From Micromonospora ferruginea (GTDB taxonomy: Bacteria > Actinomycetota > Actinomycetes > Mycobacteriales > Micromonosporaceae): 64,000 nucleotides of DNA. Within the stretch, counting starts at the first letter, position 1. Each line of letters begins with the position of its first letter. Location of the stretch: the NCBI RefSeq assembly GCF_013694245.2, contig NZ_CP059322.2, positions 4,781,001-4,845,000 on the forward strand, in the 5' to 3' direction. This document shows, one piece after another, positions 40,110 to 48,586 of this stretch. The position numbers were made by a program, and so were the translations under genes. The notes beneath the pieces were generated by a model, which saw only the letters and a program-made list of their open reading frames with translations, did no database searches and had not been told where the DNA came from.

Positions 40110-40909
40110 GCCGACTCCGAGCGGACCGCCGGCCCGCGCTCCCGGTCGTCGATGCCGCCCGGACCGGTGGCGACGGCGTCCGCCGGGGAGGTGGTGTCCT
40201 CGACCGCGGCGGCGGCCGGCGCCTCCGCCACGCCCGCCTCGGCGGCTCCGCCCCCGGATCCACCGGCGGTGTCCGGCGCCGCGCCCGACTCGGACGCGGT
40301 GGCCCTCGACGGGGTGCCGGCCTCGGACCCGGTGGCGGCCCTCGACGGGGCGCCGGTCTCGGCTGCCGGGCCGCTGGCCGGCGCCTCGTCGGCCCCGAAG
40401 GCGGTGGCGGCACCCGCCGCCGCGCCGGCCGGGGAGGCGGCGGTGCGCTCGTTCGACCTGGCACGGGTGGGCCGGCGGGCCGGCGAGTCGGGCGCCGACA
40501 GGTCGATGGTCACCGGGTCGCCGCTCGTCGGGTCGGCGTCGAGGGTGGCCGTGACCGCCTCCTCGCGCGCCCGGCGCAGGGCGTCGGCGTCCTCGGTCCG
40601 CCCCTCCCGCAGCGCGACGTTCTCGGCCTCCAGCACACCGATCAGCTCGGACTTGTAGCCGATGTCGTAGGCCGCCCGCCGGAGCGCCGCGTCGACCTGG
40701 CCCATCCGGTAGCCGCGCAGCGCGGTGTCGAACCGGACGTCGGTCACGTCCGACTCGTCGAGCGGCCGCGCGCCCGGCAGGGGCACGGACCGCCCGTCCG
40801 GCTCGGCCGGCACCAGGCCCGGATCCCGCCCGGAGACCAGCACCGTCACCCCGAACACCACTGCCGCGACGGTCAGCGCGACGACCAAGAGGAGCAGAAA
40901 CTGACCCAT
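40106..40909 (-). CDS. DivIVA-domain membrane protein (Rv1209-like)
   Basis: A 267-aa protein with one N-terminal helix (FLLLLVVALTVAAVVFGVTV), then a short DivIVA segment VTDVRFDTALRGYRMGQVDA with coiled-coil extension (YDIGYKSELIGVLEAENVAL). The remaining 130 residues are Ala/Thr/Glu-rich and disordered. The DivIVA-like fold suggests polar or septal location. A similar gene occurs as Rv1209 between gpgS and tag; here gpgS is not between it and folP. Confidence 0.85.
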   Translation of the reverse strand: MGQFLLLLVVALTVAAVVFGVTVLVSGRDPGLVPAEPDGRSVPLPGARPLDESDVTDVRFDTALRGYRMGQVDAALRRAAYDIGYKSELIGVLEAENVALREGRTEDADALRRAREEAVTATLDADPTSGDPVTIDLSAPDSPARRPTRARSNERTAASPAGAAAGAATAFGADEAPASGPAAETGAPSRAATGSEAGTPSRATASESGAAPDTAGGSGGGAAEAGVAEAPAAAAVEDTTSPADAVATGPGGIDDRERGPAVRSESA

Positions 40910-41395
40910 GCAGAGATCGTGGCATGCGGGCCGGGATCGGGCGAGCCCTCCGCCGCCTCCGGTCGTTCAAACGCCGCCCCGACGGGCGGCATCGGTGGCC
41001 CCGCGACGACGTCACCGCCCTCCGACGCCCATCGCATCGACGTGCCTCTACCTGCCTCCGCCCGACTCCCCGCCAGGCGAGAGGGCGTCACCGTCGCCAC
41101 CGTCAACCTCGTGAGATGGATCTTCCAAAATCCAGGAACGGCGAAGATCTTGGTACGAAATGGCCCCCCGAGGGGCCGTTTGGTACCAAGATCTCGAAGC
41201 GACGCCGGGGCGGGCGGCGGGCGGAGCGGGATACCGTCGGGCTCGGCTGCGGGTCGGGAACCGAGGGACCGGGCGGCGAATCCGACCCGGCCGGCGGGTG
41301 CGGGCAGCCACGCCGCGGTCCGACCGACGCCGGTGACCAGCGGCGCGACGGTCGGCACGAACGTCCGGGCGGGGCGGGGAGACGAGGAGACGGGG
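40910..41395. other. 486-bp intergenic region between divergent DivIVA-domain and FolP-like genes
   Basis: No gene is supported here. Frames running toward folP exist, but they lack similarity and a ribosome binding site. A long inverted repeat at 41145-41194 is the one strong feature. In mycobacteria gpgS (glucosyl-3-phosphoglycerate synthase) would lie between these genes, and it is not in the window. Confidence 0.6.
41145..41194. repeat. 50-bp intergenic palindrome with KpnI-like core arms
   Basis: Two 23-bp arms flank a CCGA loop: the left begins AGATCTTGGTACGAAATGGC and the right arm ends GGTACCAAGATCT. Hand alignment of the left arm to the reverse complement of the right gives 21 of 23 matches. 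The flanking genes are divergent, so it is not a simple terminator. The sequence suggests a dispersed palindromic element. Confidence 0.7.
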
Positions 41396-42265
41396 ATGAG
41401 CGGGGCGTTGCGGCTCGGTGGGCGGACCTTCGCCCCGGGTGAGCTGGTGGTGATGGCGATCGTGAACCGCACGCCGGACTCGTTCTTCGACCGGGGCGCC
41501 ACGTTCGCCGAGGACAGCGCGCTGCGCGCGGTCGAGCGGGCGGTGACCGAGGGCGCGGAGATCGTCGACATCGGCGGGGTGAAGGCCGGCCCGGGCGACG
41601 AGGTGGACGTGACCGAGGAGATCCGCCGGACGGTGGACACCATCGCCGCGGTCCGGGCCGCCTTCCCGGACCTGGTCGTCTCGATCGACACCTGGCGGGC
41701 CGAGGTGGCGGTGGAGGCGGTCGCGGCCGGCGCGGACCTGCTCAACGACACCTGGTCGGGGGCCGATCCGGCGCTGGCCCGGGTCGCCGCCGCGACCGGC
41801 GCCGGGCTGGTCTGCTCGCACGCCGGCGGGCTGGCGCCGCGTACCCGGCCGCACCGGGCGGCCTTCGACGACGTGGTGACCGACGTGCTCGACACGGTCA
41901 CCGGGCTGGCGGAACGCGCGGTCGGGCTGGGGGTGCGCCCCGACGGCATCCTGATCGACCCGGCGCACGACTTCGGCAAGAACACCCGGCACTCGCTGGA
42001 GATCACCCGGCGGCTGACCGAGCTGACCGACACCGGCTGGCCGCTGCTGGTGGCGCTGTCGAACAAGGATTTCGTCGGCGAGACGCTGGACCTGCCGGTG
42101 CCCGAACGGCTGGAGGGGACGCTGGCCGCCACCGCGGTGTCGGCCTGGCTCGGCGCCCGGGTGTTCCGCGCCCACCAGGTCCGCGAGACCCGGCGGGTGC
42201 TCGACATGGTGGCGTCGATCCGGGGTGACCGGCCGCCGGCGGCGACCCGGCGCGGGCTCGCCTAG
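41396..42265 (+). CDS. Dihydropteroate synthase-like protein, FolP2 type
   Basis: 289 aa from ATG 41396, with GAGGAG upstream. It is a TIM-barrel pterin-binding protein with MAIVNRTPDSFFDRG near the start, VDIGGVKAGPGDEVDV, and DPAHDFGKNTRHS. True DHPS enzymes have DIGGESTRPG in loop 2 and SRK before the second pterin contact; here these are DIGGVKAGPG and ALSNKDFVG. This pattern matches the mycobacterial FolP2 (Rv1207) group, which is thought not to make dihydropteroate. A function beside glucosylglycerate metabolism was suggested by genome context in mycobacteria. Confidence 0.85.
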   Translation: MSGALRLGGRTFAPGELVVMAIVNRTPDSFFDRGATFAEDSALRAVERAVTEGAEIVDIGGVKAGPGDEVDVTEEIRRTVDTIAAVRAAFPDLVVSIDTWRAEVAVEAVAAGADLLNDTWSGADPALARVAAATGAGLVCSHAGGLAPRTRPHRAAFDDVVTDVLDTVTGLAERAVGLGVRPDGILIDPAHDFGKNTRHSLEITRRLTELTDTGWPLLVALSNKDFVGETLDLPVPERLEGTLAATAVSAWLGARVFRAHQVRETRRVLDMVASIRGDRPPAATRRGLA

Positions 42266-42268
42266 GAT

Positions 42269-42646
42269 TCACGCCCAGCGCAGGACGCCACGCCGCCAGG
42301 CGTAGAGGATGCCCAGCGCGACGACCGCCACGAAGACGCCCATCTCGACCACCGTGGTCGTGCCGAACCCGGGCCGGTCGAAGACCAGCGCCCACGGGAA
42401 GAGGAACACCGCCTCCACCGCGAACAGCACGTAGAGGTAGGCGTAGACGTAGTAGCGGATCTGCATCTGGGCCCAGTCGCCGCCGACCGGGTCGAGCCCG
42501 CACTCGTACGAGGCCCGCTTGCCCCAGGGCTCGGCCGGACGGGCGGGACGTAACACCCGGTTCGCCGAGAACGCCGTTACGAAGAAGAGCACGGCGGCGA
42601 TCAGCAGCAGACCGAGCGTGGCGTACGAGCCGAGATATCCGGTCAC
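42269..42646 (-). CDS. nuoA: NADH-quinone oxidoreductase subunit A, orphan copy
   Basis: 125 aa from GTG 42644-42646. Three membrane helices occur with the hallmark RASYECGLDPVGGDWAQMQI loop (ECG...) and RYYVYAYLYVLFAVEAVFLF, so it is NuoA. No other nuo gene is in the window: folP is convergent downstream and a surface protein gene is divergent upstream. NuoA alone cannot make Complex I; it may be a surviving piece of a second nuo operon or serve as a paralogue for the main complex. Confidence 0.9.
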   Translation of the reverse strand: MTGYLGSYATLGLLLIAAVLFFVTAFSANRVLRPARPAEPWGKRASYECGLDPVGGDWAQMQIRYYVYAYLYVLFAVEAVFLFPWALVFDRPGFGTTTVVEMGVFVAVVALGILYAWRRGVLRWA

Positions 42647-42774
42647 GACCGGAGCGTACCGGTCCCGTTCAGACGTCTCGGACACGTTACGAAGTTGTTT
42701 CCTGGCGGGACTAGTGCCGGATGGCAACAGTCCCCGAATAATGAGAGCTCGTTGCCACGTCCCCCGGAGGACAG

Positions 42775-44199
42775 ATGACCCGCCCCCGCGTTCGACCCGT
42801 ATCGCGGGTCGCGCTCCGCCGTACCCTCGCGCTGTTCGCGCCCGCGCTGATCGCCGCGGCCGCAGCCGTCGTGGCGGTGGCACCGGGCTGGGCCGCGGCG
42901 GCCTACTCCGACCCGACCGGGGTGGTGCGGCTGGTCGAGCCGGGCGACCCCGGCGGCGATCCGGGCGGCGACCCGACCGAGCCGACGCCCACCGGCGACG
43001 CGACGACCACCGCGCCGGAGCCGACCACGGCCCCGACGACGGAGGCGGCGTCGCCGCCCACCACCCCGCCGGCACCGGCCACCACCACCACGGCGGCGCC
43101 GCCGCCACCGACCACGGTCGCGCCGGCACCGACCAGCACCGCGCCGACCACCACCGCACCCGCGCCGCCGCCGGTCATGCCGCCGGCGCAGCCGCCGCCT
43201 CCGCCGCGGACCCAGCCGGCCGGCGGCCCGCTGGGCGTGCAGGTCTCCACGGACGACGTGGTGCTGGCGCCGGACTACTGGAACGCCGACAGCACGGTGA
43301 CCACGCTGCGGGTGACGGTGACCAACACCGGCGCGCGGGCGGAGCAGGTCCGCCTCGGCTACACGCTGCCGGCCGGCCTGACCGACGCCGGCACGCCCGG
43401 CTGCGTCGCCGCCGCCGCCGGCAACCACCGCTGCGGCGGTTGGACCGCCGAGCCGGGCGCCCGGTTCAGCGCCACCATCCGGGTCCGGGTCGCCGGCGAC
43501 GCCTGGAAGGCCATGCCGCTGAGCGGGTCGGTCCAGGTCACCGCCGTCGCGCCCGGGGTCGACGGCGCGGCGTACGACGACGAGGGCTTCGCGGTGCTGT
43601 TCCCGCCCGGCCCGCCGGTGCCGGGCATCTCGCTGCGCGCCGACGAGGTCCTCTTCGACATCAGCGGCGCACCGAGCACGCTGACCGTACGGCTGGGCAA
43701 CACCGGCGAGGTGGACGCGACCGGCCGGGTGGAGGTGCTCCTTCCCGCCGGGGTGACGGCGAGCGGCGACGGGTGCGTCGCGGCGGCCCCGGACCGGACC
43801 CGGTGCGAGCTGGGCCCGCTGCCGGCGGGCCGGACCGTGACGCTGCGACTGCCGGTGACCGCGTCGGCGGAGGCCCAGCGGATGGCCCCGCTCGCCGGCG
43901 CGGTGATCGGCCGGCTGGACCCGCGCAGCGGGCACGAGCGGCAGGTCCAGATGAGCTTCCGGATCAGTGCGGCGGCGGCCGGGTCCACCCCGGCGGCCGG
44001 GGTGCCCGCCCCGACCGGGTCGCAGGGCGTGCTGGCCTCGTCGGCCCGTTCCGACGACGGCGACACCTCGTCGCGGCGCATCGCGATCGCCCTGATCGTC
44101 CTGTCGGGTCTGCTCGTGGTGTTCGCGCTGGCGTTGGCCACCCGTTCGCTGCGCCGCCGCAGCGACGTCACCGTGCCGGGCCCGACCGCGGACCGGTGA
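42775..44199 (+). CDS. Secreted, C-terminally membrane-anchored protein with Thr/Pro linker
   Basis: A 474-aa protein. An N-terminal signal sequence (about 15-42; LFAPALIAAAAAVVAVAPGW) is followed by a Thr/Pro/Ala-rich linker (about 60-148, runs of PTTT/APTST). Two DUF11-like or Ig-like beta domains follow (for example LRVTVTNTGARAEQVRLGYT and LTVRLGNTGEVDATGRVEVL) and a C-terminal helix (IALIVLSGLLVVFALALATR) with a basic tail. No LPXTG sorting motif is present. It is probably a stalked surface protein; its function is unknown. Confidence 0.75.
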   Translation: MTRPRVRPVSRVALRRTLALFAPALIAAAAAVVAVAPGWAAAAYSDPTGVVRLVEPGDPGGDPGGDPTEPTPTGDATTTAPEPTTAPTTEAASPPTTPPAPATTTTAAPPPPTTVAPAPTSTAPTTTAPAPPPVMPPAQPPPPPRTQPAGGPLGVQVSTDDVVLAPDYWNADSTVTTLRVTVTNTGARAEQVRLGYTLPAGLTDAGTPGCVAAAAGNHRCGGWTAEPGARFSATIRVRVAGDAWKAMPLSGSVQVTAVAPGVDGAAYDDEGFAVLFPPGPPVPGISLRADEVLFDISGAPSTLTVRLGNTGEVDATGRVEVLLPAGVTASGDGCVAAAPDRTRCELGPLPAGRTVTLRLPVTASAEAQRMAPLAGAVIGRLDPRSGHERQVQMSFRISAAAAGSTPAAGVPAPTGSQGVLASSARSDDGDTSSRRIAIALIVLSGLLVVFALALATRSLRRRSDVTVPGPTADR

Positions 44200-44398
44200 C
44201 GCCTCCCCGAATGGGGTGACCTGGATTACGGGGCGGGGCACTAAAGCCCGCAAAGTGGGGCATACACCGGCCGAATCGAGTCTCACACGTCGGACCTCCA
44301 CCAAGGCGGCCCTAACCGTCCGACGTAGGCTCTGACGTGAGAATCGGAGCGGGCCGTGCCGGCGAGGGCGACGGCGCTCAGCGAAGCGAGGTGCGGGA

Positions 44399-46246
44399 GT
44401 GACCAAGCAGATCCGTCAACTGGACCGGGTGGTCATCCGGTTCGCCGGTGACTCCGGCGACGGCATGCAGCTCACCGGCGACCGGTTCACCTCGGAGACG
44501 GCGCAGTTGGGCAACGACATCTCGACGTTGCCGAACTTCCCGGCCGAGATCCGCGCCCCCGCCGGCACGCTGCCGGGCGTGTCGAGCTTCCAGGTGCACT
44601 TCGCCGACTACGACATCCTGACGCCCGGCGACGCGCCGAACGTACTGGTGGCGATGAACCCGGCCGCGCTCAAGGCCAACCTGGCCGACCTGCCGCGCGG
44701 CGCGGACATCATCGTCAACACCGACGAGTTCACCCGGCGCAACCTGGCCAAGGTCGGCTACGCGAGCAGCCCGCTGGACGACGACTCGCTCGCCGGCTAC
44801 GCGGTGCACCCGGTCGCGCTCACCTCGATGACGGTCGGCGCGCTGGCCGAGCACGAGGTGTCCAAGAAGGATGCCGAGCGGGCCAAGAACATGTTCGCGC
44901 TCGGGCTGCTGAGCTGGATGTACTCCCGCCCGTACTCCTCGACGTTGCGGTTCCTGGAGCGCAAGTTCGCGGCCCGGCCGGAGCTGGTGGCGGCGAACGT
45001 GGCCGCGTTCCGGGCCGGCTGGAACTTCGGCGAGACGACCGAGGACTTCTCGGTGCGCTACGAGGTGAAGCCGGCCAAGATGCTGCCGGGCACCTACCGC
45101 AACATCACCGGCAACGCGGCCCTGTCGCTGGGCCTGGTGGCGGCCGGGGTCCGGTCCGGGCTGCCGGTGTTCCTCGGCGCCTACCCGATCACCCCGGCGT
45201 CGGACATCCTGCACGAGCTGAGCCGGCACAAGAAGCTCGGCGTGGTCACCATGCAGGCCGAGGACGAGATCGCCGCGGTCGGCGCGGCGCTGGGCGCGTC
45301 GTACGGCGGCGCGCTCGGCGTGACCACCACCAGCGGTCCGGGCGTGGCGCTGAAGAGCGAGACGATCTCCCTGGCGGTGGCGCTGGAGCTGCCGCTGGTC
45401 ATCGTGGACGTGCAGCGGGCCGGTCCCTCCACCGGCATGCCCACCAAGACCGAGCAGGCCGACCTGAACATGGCCCTGTACGGCCGGCACGGCGAGGCCC
45501 CGGTCGCGGTGATCGCGCCGAAGTCGCCGTCGGACTGCTTCCACGCCGCGCTGGAGGCGGCCCGGATCGCGCTGACCTACCGCACCCCGGTCATCCTGCT
45601 GTCCGACAACTACGTGGCGAACGGCTCCGAACCGTGGCTGCTGCCGGACGTGGAGTCCCTGCCCGACCTGCGGGTCGAGTTCGCCACCCGGCCCAACGGC
45701 GAGGACGGCACCACCTTCCTGCCCTACCTGCGCGACCCGCAGACCCTGGCCCGCCCGTGGGCGGTGCCGGGCACCCCGGGGCTGGAGCACCGGATCGGCG
45801 GCCTGGAGAAGGCCGACAAGACCGGCGACATCTCGTACGACCCGACGAACCACGACTTCATGGTCCGCACCCGGGCGGCCCGGATCGAGACGATTCCGGT
45901 GCCGGACGTCGAGGTCGAGGACCCGGACGGCGACGCCCGGGTGCTGGTGCTCGGCTGGGGCTCGACGTACGGCCCGATCGGCGCCGCCTGCCGGGGGCTG
46001 CGCCAGCGCGGGCTGCCGGTGGCCCAGGCGCACCTGCGCCACCTGGCCCCGATGCCGGCCAACCTGGGCGAGGTGCTGCGCGCCTACGACAAGGTGGTCG
46101 TCCCGGAGATGAACCTCGGCCAGCTCGCGCACGTGATCCGGGCGCGCTACCTGGTCGACGCGATCGGCTACAACCAGGTCCGCGGCCTGCCGTTCACCGC
46201 CGCCGAGCTGGAGACGATGCTGGAAGAGGTCCTGAAGAATGTCTGA
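44399..46246 (+). CDS. korA: 2-oxoacid:ferredoxin oxidoreductase, alpha subunit
   Basis: A 615-aa fusion of the gamma and alpha domains. The gamma part begins VVIRFAGDSGDGMQLTGDRF, typical of 2-oxoglutarate:ferredoxin oxidoreductases; the alpha part contains GNAALSLGLVAAGVRSGLPV, YPITPASDILHELS and VQRAGPSTGMPTKTEQADLN. With KorB it forms a TPP enzyme that oxidatively decarboxylates 2-oxoglutarate (or a related 2-oxoacid) to the acyl-CoA and reduces ferredoxin, bypassing the lipoyl dehydrogenase. It overlaps korB by 8 nt. Confidence 0.92.
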   Translation: MTKQIRQLDRVVIRFAGDSGDGMQLTGDRFTSETAQLGNDISTLPNFPAEIRAPAGTLPGVSSFQVHFADYDILTPGDAPNVLVAMNPAALKANLADLPRGADIIVNTDEFTRRNLAKVGYASSPLDDDSLAGYAVHPVALTSMTVGALAEHEVSKKDAERAKNMFALGLLSWMYSRPYSSTLRFLERKFAARPELVAANVAAFRAGWNFGETTEDFSVRYEVKPAKMLPGTYRNITGNAALSLGLVAAGVRSGLPVFLGAYPITPASDILHELSRHKKLGVVTMQAEDEIAAVGAALGASYGGALGVTTTSGPGVALKSETISLAVALELPLVIVDVQRAGPSTGMPTKTEQADLNMALYGRHGEAPVAVIAPKSPSDCFHAALEAARIALTYRTPVILLSDNYVANGSEPWLLPDVESLPDLRVEFATRPNGEDGTTFLPYLRDPQTLARPWAVPGTPGLEHRIGGLEKADKTGDISYDPTNHDFMVRTRAARIETIPVPDVEVEDPDGDARVLVLGWGSTYGPIGAACRGLRQRGLPVAQAHLRHLAPMPANLGEVLRAYDKVVVPEMNLGQLAHVIRARYLVDAIGYNQVRGLPFTAAELETMLEEVLKNV

Positions 46247-47273
46247 GCCCGTCGCCCTGAAGCTCACCGCCAAGGACTTCAAGTCCGACCAGGAGGTGCG
46301 CTGGTGCCCCGGCTGCGGCGACTACGCCATCCTGGCGGCCGTGCAGGGCTTCATGCCGGAGCTGAACATCGCCCGGGAGAACACCGTCTTCATCTCGGGC
46401 ATCGGCTGCTCGTCGCGCTTCCCGTACTACATGAACACGTACGGGATGCACTCGATCCACGGCCGCGCGCCGGCGATCGCCACCGGTCTGGCGGTGTCCC
46501 GCCCGGACCTGTCGGTCTGGGTGGTCACCGGTGACGGCGACGCGCTCTCGATCGGCGGCAACCACCTGATCCACGCGCTGCGCCGCAACGTCAACCTGAA
46601 GATCCTGCTGTTCAACAACCGGATCTACGGGCTGACCAAGGGTCAGTACTCGCCAACGTCCGAGGTCGGGAAGATCACCAAGTCGACGCCGGCCGGCTCG
46701 GCGGACGCCCCGTTCAACCCGCTGTCGCTGGCGCTCGGCGCCGAGGCCACGTTCGTGGCCCGGACCCTGGACTCGGACCGCAAGCACCTCCAGTCGGTGT
46801 TGCGGGCCGCCGCCGAGCACAAGGGCTCGGCGTTCGTGGAGATCTACCAGAACTGCAACATCTTCAACGACGGCGCGTTCGAGCCGTTGAAGGAGCCGGC
46901 CACCCGGGACGACTTCCTGATCCGGCTGGAGCACGGGAAGCCGATCACGTTCGGCGCCGACGGGCAGTTCTGCGTGGTCCACCCGCCGGGCGGCTTCGGG
47001 TTGGAGGTCCGGGAGACCGCGGCCACCCCGGCGGAGGAGATCGTGGTGCACGACGCGACGGTCGCCGACCCGGCGTACGCGTTCGCGCTGTCCCGGCTGC
47101 CCGGGCTCGACCTGCGCAACACCCCACTCGGGGTGTTCCGCGCGGTGGAGCGTCCCGCCTACGACACGGTGGTGCAGGAGCAGGTGGCGGCGGCGCGGGC
47201 CGGCGTCGACCAGACCCCGGAGCAGCAGCTCTCGGCGCTGCTCGGCAGCGGTGACACCTGGACGATCCTCTGA
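46239..47273 (+). CDS. korB: 2-oxoacid:ferredoxin oxidoreductase, beta subunit
   Basis: A 344-aa protein. The start of the family domain is VRWCPGCGDYAILAAVQGFM, with a cluster-binding cysteine pair, GIGCSSRFPYYMNTYGMH, and the TPP motif GDGDALSIGGNHLIHALRRN to NNRIYGLTKGQYSPTS. The Lys/Gln-Tyr choice in the last motif is typical of 2-oxoglutarate-type enzymes in actinobacteria. It overlaps korA and is followed by a perfect bidirectional terminator. Confidence 0.92.
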   Translation: MSEPVALKLTAKDFKSDQEVRWCPGCGDYAILAAVQGFMPELNIARENTVFISGIGCSSRFPYYMNTYGMHSIHGRAPAIATGLAVSRPDLSVWVVTGDGDALSIGGNHLIHALRRNVNLKILLFNNRIYGLTKGQYSPTSEVGKITKSTPAGSADAPFNPLSLALGAEATFVARTLDSDRKHLQSVLRAAAEHKGSAFVEIYQNCNIFNDGAFEPLKEPATRDDFLIRLEHGKPITFGADGQFCVVHPPGGFGLEVRETAATPAEEIVVHDATVADPAYAFALSRLPGLDLRNTPLGVFRAVERPAYDTVVQEQVAAARAGVDQTPEQQLSALLGSGDTWTIL

Positions 47274-47297
47274 TCCACGCCTGATTCCGCGTACGCG

Positions 47298-47331
47298 AGG
47301 GCGGGCCGTTCCAGTCGGAACGGCCCGCCCT
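47298..47331. terminator. Perfect bidirectional terminator between korB and azoR
   Basis: AGGGCGGGCCGTTCC-AGTC-GGAACGGCCCGCCCT is a perfect 15-bp stem with a 4-nt loop between two convergent genes. Confidence 0.85.
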
Positions 47332-47339
47332 GTCGCGTC

Positions 47340-47987
47340 TCAGACCCCGGCGGCGACGGGCGCCCACAGCTCGTCGATGGCCCGCTCGGCCGCCGCGAGG
47401 CTCGCCTGGTGCAGCGGGATCAGCTCGGCCATGGCCGGGTTGACCGGGGCTAGGGTCAGCTCGGCGGAGATGAAACGCGGCTCCAGGCCGGTGCGCGACA
47501 GCCCGTGCGGCAGCCAGGGCTCGGCGTGGTCCCAGCCCTCGCGCGGGGTGCCGGCGCCGTAGCCGCCGCCCCGGGTGCCGAACACGACGAACTCGCGGCC
47601 GCCGAGCAGTCCGGCGCCGGTCTCCGGGTCGAGCGCGAGGCCGGGCGCGATGAGGTGGTCGACCCAGGCCTTGACGCTGCTCGGCGGCCCGAAGTTGTAG
47701 AGCGGCAGGCCGAGCAGGACCGTGTCGGCGCCCGTCACCTCGGCCACCAGTTCCTCGGTCAGGTGCCAGGACGCGCGCTGCGCCGGGGTGTGCTGCTCGG
47801 GCGGGATCGCCCGGGCGAGACCGCCGGCCGCGTCGAGGTGCGGCAGCGGGTCCTGGCCGAGGTCCCGGTAGGTGACCGTGCCGCCGGGGTGGGCGGCGCG
47901 CCAGGCGGCGGCCGCGCGGGCGGTGAGCCGCCGGCTGACCGACGCGTCGCCGGTGATGCTCGAGTCGATGTGCAGCAGGTGTGCCAT
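47340..47987 (-). CDS. FMN-dependent NADH-azoreductase family protein
   Basis: A 215-aa flavodoxin-like fold. HLLHIDSSITGDASVSRRLT at the start is the FMN phosphate-binding loop, with LLGLPLYNFGPPSSVKAWVD and VFGTRGGGYGAGTPREGWDH as the other FMN contacts. The family (AzoR/AcpD) reduces quinones and azo compounds with NADH. It is divergent from a MarR gene and a palindromic operator overlaps its promoter, implying induction by electrophiles or phenolic compounds. GGAGG lies 8 nt before the ATG. Confidence 0.9.
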   Translation of the reverse strand: MAHLLHIDSSITGDASVSRRLTARAAAAWRAAHPGGTVTYRDLGQDPLPHLDAAGGLARAIPPEQHTPAQRASWHLTEELVAEVTGADTVLLGLPLYNFGPPSSVKAWVDHLIAPGLALDPETGAGLLGGREFVVFGTRGGGYGAGTPREGWDHAEPWLPHGLSRTGLEPRFISAELTLAPVNPAMAELIPLHQASLAAAERAIDELWAPVAAGV

Positions 47988-48000
47988 TGGTTACTCCTCC

Positions 48001-48032
48001 ATAGATGGTTCGTGCAGCACCAACTATTTATA
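48001..48032 (-). promoter_or_regulatory. MarR operator and -10 element for the azoreductase gene
   Basis: ATAGATGGT (48001-48009) and ACCAACTAT (48019-48027) are inverted arms with 8 of 9 matches around a 9-bp spacer. On the minus strand TATAAA (48027-48032) is a good -10, so the operator covers the transcription start. Confidence 0.65.
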
Positions 48033-48070
48033 GCAGGGCGATGTTCCGCGGGCCGCGTAGACTGGGTCAC

Positions 48071-48538
48071 ATGTCAGCCGGGCCCGCCGAGTCGGAGCGA
48101 CGCTCCGGGCCACTGCTCCAGCACCTGGCCCGGCGGATGCTGCTGCGCTCGGAGTCCGCGCTGACCCCGCTCGGGCTGCGCCCCCGGCACCTGGTGGCGC
48201 TCACCGTGCTGCGCGACTCGGACGGCATCAGCCAGCAGGGGCTGGCCGGCACGCTCCAGATCGACGGCACCAACGTGGTCGGGCTGCTCAACGACCTGGA
48301 GGCGGCCGGCCTGGTCGAACGCCGCCGCTCCCCGGCCGACCGCCGCCGGCACGTGGTCAGCCTGACCGCGGCGGGCACGAAGCGGCTCGGTCAGGCGGAG
48401 TGCGCGCTCGCCGACGCCGAGGCCGACGTGCTCGGCGCGCTCTCCCCCGACGAGCGGGACCAGCTCTACGACCTGCTGCGGCGCGCCAGCCAGGGCTGCG
48501 CCCCATCCTGCGCCGAGGCGGTCCCGCCCCCCTGCTGA
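48071..48538 (+). CDS. MarR-family transcriptional regulator
   Basis: 155 aa from ATG 48071; TAGACT at 48058-48063 suggests a leaderless transcript. The winged HTH is seen in ISQQGLAGTLQIDGTNVVGL, LNDLEAAGLVERRRSPADRR (recognition helix and wing, DRRRHVVSLT). Cysteines occur in the last third (GCAPSCAEAVPPPC), which could be redox-sensitive. It is divergent from the azoreductase gene and the shared palindrome is its likely binding site. Confidence 0.9.
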   Translation: MSAGPAESERRSGPLLQHLARRMLLRSESALTPLGLRPRHLVALTVLRDSDGISQQGLAGTLQIDGTNVVGLLNDLEAAGLVERRRSPADRRRHVVSLTAAGTKRLGQAECALADAEADVLGALSPDERDQLYDLLRRASQGCAPSCAEAVPPPC

Positions 48539-48586
48539 GGGAGGCGGAAGAGGCCCGACTGAGGGAGGCGGAAGCAGCCCCGCCGG

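Noticed and set aside
40919..41395. Long N-terminal extension of the FolP-like protein
   Set aside because: The frame is open but has no ribosome binding site, no family similarity, and runs through the 50-bp palindrome; ATG 41396 has GAGGAG.
42269..42646. nuoA as first gene of a complete nuo operon
   Set aside because: The downstream gene is convergent folP; no nuoB-N genes occur in the window.
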